Positions 5,442 to 7,101 of a stretch of 7,101 nucleotides of DNA are shown here, one piece after another. This stretch comes from Chloroflexota bacterium (GTDB lineage Bacteria; Chloroflexota; Dormibacteria; CF-121), in assembly GCA_005889285.1 (NCBI GenBank), contig VBFF01000058.1, positions 1 to 7,101 of the forward strand, read 5' to 3'. The translations under genes and the position numbers were made by a program. The notes under the pieces are model-generated. The model was not told where the DNA came from. It worked only from the letters and a program-made list of their open reading frames with translations, and did no database searches. Position 1 is the stretch's first letter. Each line of letters opens with the position of its first letter.

Positions 5442-6590
5442 GTGGCCGGCAGGCCGTCGAGTCGCTATGGTACGCCAAGTCTGTCGATCGCCGGGCTCCC
5501 AGCGGACCGCGTTCGCCCCTGGTTGACGCTGCTGGGACTCGCGCTCCTGGTCAAGGTGGTGCTGATCACGCTCACCCTCATCGAGTTCGGCGCCGCCCCC
5601 GACCCCCTGACGGCGCTTGGCCGGGCGTGGGACCAGTGGGACGCCCGGCACTACGTCTATCTCGCCACTCACGGTTACGAAACGGTGGGCGACGCCCGGA
5701 ACCTGATCGCCTTCTTCCCGCTCTACCCGGCGCTGATCAGCGCCGTGGCTGCCGTCGGGTTGCCGGCGCGGACAGCCGCCCTGCTGATCAGCAATGTTGC
5801 CGGGGTGGTCGCCGCCATCCTCCTCTACGAGATCGCCCGTGTCGACGGTCACGAGAGGGCGGCCTGGCGCGCGGCGGCGTTCTTTACCGTCTTCCCCACC
5901 GCCTACTTCTTACTGGTCGGTTACACGGAGGCCCTCTTCTGCGCGCTGACCTTCGGTTCCGTGCTGGCTGCGCGCCACAAGCGCTGGCTCTGGGCCGGGC
6001 TGCTGGGCGGGCTGGCCTCGGCCGCGCGGCTTACCGGGCTGGCGCTGCTGCCGTTCCTTGTGGTCGAGCTGCTGGCGGCGCGGCGCGCCCTGCGCAGCCT
6101 CTGGCAGCGGCTCGTCCCCCCGCTGCTCGTCGGTCTCGGCTTCGCCACCTACCTCCTCACCAACCTGCTGGTTCTCGGCGACCCGCTCGCCTTCGTCACG
6201 GTGCAGCGGGACCACTGGTCACATTCGTTCGCGGCTCCCTGGTTCGGGCTCGATGCCGCGCTACGCAGCATCAGCTGGCGCGTTCCCTGGGAAAAGCTCA
6301 CTGTTGGCGGCGGCGAGATCGCCGGCGGCATCGCCGCCTACCTGGTGGCGGCGCTGAGCTGGTTGCGGCTGCGGCCGGCGGACGCCGTCTACGCCACCGT
6401 GGTCACGGTGCTCGTCACGTTTCTGCCTTTTTGGCTGAGCATCCCCCGCTATCTGCTTGGCATGTATCCGCTCTTCCTGCTGGCGGGGCGCATCAGGCGC
6501 CAGTGGCTGTACCTGCCGCTGGTGGGAGTATCTTTTGTCACCCTGATCTTTTTCGGCCTGGCCTTCGGCCGCGGCTACTGGGCCTTCTGA
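5442..6590 (+). CDS. Polytopic GT-C mannosyltransferase, PIG-V/Gpi18-like (COG5542 type)
   Basis: From GTG 5442 the product is 382 aa with about nine or ten hydrophobic helices. The first helix (27-49) is followed by the extracytoplasmic loop motif RAWDQWDARHYVYLATHGYE (61-80), characteristic of PIG-V/Gpi18-type enzymes, with D64/D67 as candidate catalytic acids. LIAFFPLYPAL (88-98) follows, and SIPRYLLGMYPL lies at 333-344. Related enzymes use polyprenyl-phosphate-mannose or similar lipid-linked donors to modify lipids or surface glycans. The start is uncertain. GTG 5442 has GAGGT 11 nt upstream and leaves 8 bp to the divergent phosphatase. GTG 5424 has AGGAAG at 8 nt but would overlap that gene by 10 bp. 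It is the only plus-strand gene, so it is expressed separately from its neighbours. Its stop lies inside a hairpin shared with the convergent gene. Confidence 0.88.
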   Translation: MAGRPSSRYGTPSLSIAGLPADRVRPWLTLLGLALLVKVVLITLTLIEFGAAPDPLTALGRAWDQWDARHYVYLATHGYETVGDARNLIAFFPLYPALISAVAAVGLPARTAALLISNVAGVVAAILLYEIARVDGHERAAWRAAAFFTVFPTAYFLLVGYTEALFCALTFGSVLAARHKRWLWAGLLGGLASAARLTGLALLPFLVVELLAARRALRSLWQRLVPPLLVGLGFATYLLTNLLVLGDPLAFVTVQRDHWSHSFAAPWFGLDAALRSISWRVPWEKLTVGGGEIAGGIAAYLVAALSWLRLRPADAVYATVVTVLVTFLPFWLSIPRYLLGMYPLFLLAGRIRRQWLYLPLVGVSFVTLIFFGLAFGRGYWAF

Positions 6591-6605
6591 TCGAAAAGAT
6601 CAGAA
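6585..6605. terminator. Perfect 8-bp hairpin containing both convergent stop codons
   Basis: TTCTGATC (6585-6592) and GATCAGAA (6598-6605) are perfect complements around the loop GAAAA. The TGA of the plus-strand mannosyltransferase (6588-6590) and the TGA of the minus-strand gene (6602-6600) lie in the two arms. The symmetric structure would fold in both transcripts. It lacks a T tract and is moderately AT-rich, so a bidirectional terminator is plausible but unproven. Confidence 0.45.
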
Positions 6606-6938
6606 CACGTGCGTCAGCACGGTGCTGACGATCACGTAGATCAGGTAGCCGATCAGGATCAGGCCGAAGCCCACCGCGAAGTGCACGTTCATGATGCCCT
6701 GGAGCACAAGGAAGGACAGGCCGAACAGCAGCGCGTTCAGCACGATGACGAACAATCCCAGCGTCAGAATCGTGACCGGCAGCGTCAGGATCAGCAGCAC
6801 CGGACGGATGATCGTGTTGACGACGGCCAGGATCAGCGCCATCACCACCGCCAACCAGAGATTCCCACCGCGAATCCCCCACACCACGTAGAAGACGAAG
6901 AGCAACGCGACGATATGGATGAGGAAGCGCGTCAGCAC
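6600..6938 (-). CDS. Small four-helix membrane protein, phage-holin-family-4 type (PF04020-like)
   Basis: The 112-aa product is almost wholly hydrophobic, with helices at about 3-20, 26-42, 52-78 and 88-108. The central block NTIIRPVLLILTLPVTILTL and the following GLFVIVLNALLFGL (residues 41-74) are the hallmark of the family often labelled phage holin family 4. These proteins are common on bacterial chromosomes with no prophage nearby, and no phage genes are seen here, so the label should not be read as lysis function; the role is unknown. GTG 6938 is the only reasonable start because an in-frame TAG lies four codons upstream. It has no Shine-Dalgarno, but a TAGAAT hexamer ends 6 nt before it. 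It follows the stop of the upstream membrane protein by 18 bp. Confidence 0.88.
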   Translation of the reverse strand: MLTRFLIHIVALLFVFYVVWGIRGGNLWLAVVMALILAVVNTIIRPVLLILTLPVTILTLGLFVIVLNALLFGLSFLVLQGIMNVHFAVGFGLILIGYLIYVIVSTVLTHVF

Positions 6939-6950
6939 GCCTGCATTCTA
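6939..6950 (-). promoter_or_regulatory. Putative -10 element for a leaderless GTG start at 6938
   Basis: TAGAAT (6950-6945) is followed by six bases and then GTG 6938. That is the spacing expected if transcription begins on the start codon. There is no Shine-Dalgarno and no recognisable -35 at 16-18 bp. The hexamer also includes the in-frame TAG upstream of the gene. Confidence 0.4.
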
Positions 6951-6956
6951 ATCGCC

Positions 6957-7101
6957 TCAATGCACGGCATAGATGTCGTAGTTCGGCGTGTGCAGCACGA
7001 GCCGGAACTGCGCGTTGAAGTAGTTGGCGTCCGGCTGAAAGACCGTGCGTTCCGTCGGCCCGATCACGATGTAGTCGACGTGGTACTGGCGCAGCAGGCG
7101 G
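6957..7101 (-). CDS. C-terminal 47 residues of a large protein, probably a DUF2298/YYY- or GT39-type membrane protein
   Basis: Reading in from the right edge, the minus strand is open to a TGA at 6959-6957. The 47-residue tail contains LLRQYHVDYIVIGPTER and ends QFRLVLHTPNYDIYAVH. The pattern of a 'Y.VDY(I/V)V(I/V)GP.ER' strand, then an 'F.LV' segment and a terminal 'IY.V' strand is what I associate with the soluble C-terminal tail of large polytopic membrane proteins such as DUF2298 (Chlor_Arch_YYY) or glycosyltransferase-39-like proteins. The membrane part is outside the window, so the family call is tentative, though the coding call is good: GC-rich third positions, no stops and a natural end. 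It lies 18 bp upstream of the holin-like gene. Confidence 0.7.
   Translation of the reverse strand, partial: RLLRQYHVDYIVIGPTERTVFQPDANYFNAQFRLVLHTPNYDIYAVH

Noticed and set aside
6600..6938. Prophage or lysis cassette suggested by the holin-like protein
   Set aside because: No endolysin, structural, integrase or attachment features are nearby. This holin-labelled family is widespread as an ordinary chromosomal membrane protein.

Overview
The window is GC-rich, densely packed bacterial chromosome. Its family content is two different GH57 glycosidases, a GT-B glycosyltransferase, an archaeal-like inositol-monophosphatase-family phosphatase, a PIG-V/Gpi18-like mannosyltransferase and a probable DUF2298-type membrane protein end. 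Together with frequent GTG starts, this suggests a Chloroflexota- or Dormibacterota-like soil or thermophile-related lineage. That placement is inference from gene content; there is no marker gene. I see no rRNA, tRNA, CRISPR array, transposon or prophage module.

Layout: all genes but one lie on the minus strand. From right to left they are: the C-terminal end of a membrane protein (7101-6957); a 112-aa four-helix membrane protein of the phage-holin-family-4 type (6938-6600); a plus-strand polytopic mannosyltransferase (about 5442-6590) that converges on the holin-like gene and diverges from the next one; then a minus-strand train of phosphatase (5433-4606), glycosyltransferase (4606-3299), GH57 amylase-type enzyme (from 3306) running without a stop into a receiver domain (ending 1600), an unrecognised three-helix membrane protein (1534-887), and the N-terminal 290 residues of a second GH57 enzyme (871 to the window edge).

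The phosphatase, glycosyltransferase and first GH57 overlap by 1 and 8 nt, so they are almost certainly one translationally coupled unit. A sugar-phosphate phosphatase, a sugar-nucleotide glycosyltransferase and an alpha-glucan-acting GH57 together suggest synthesis or remodelling of an alpha-glucan or a compatible-solute-like glycoside. The product cannot be read from sequence alone.

The oddest spot is 2017-2136, where the GH57 frame continues through about 40 low-quality codons and two tandem hairpins into a receiver domain that has its own Shine-Dalgarno, TTG start and a -10-like hexamer. I read this as two genes whose separating stop has been lost by a one-base change or an assembly error, rather than an evolved fusion. 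Other regulatory signals are a perfect 17-bp palindrome at 1578-1594, -10-like hexamers 6-8 nt ahead of GTG starts without a Shine-Dalgarno (possible leaderless transcripts), and a hairpin that contains both convergent stop codons at 6585-6605.
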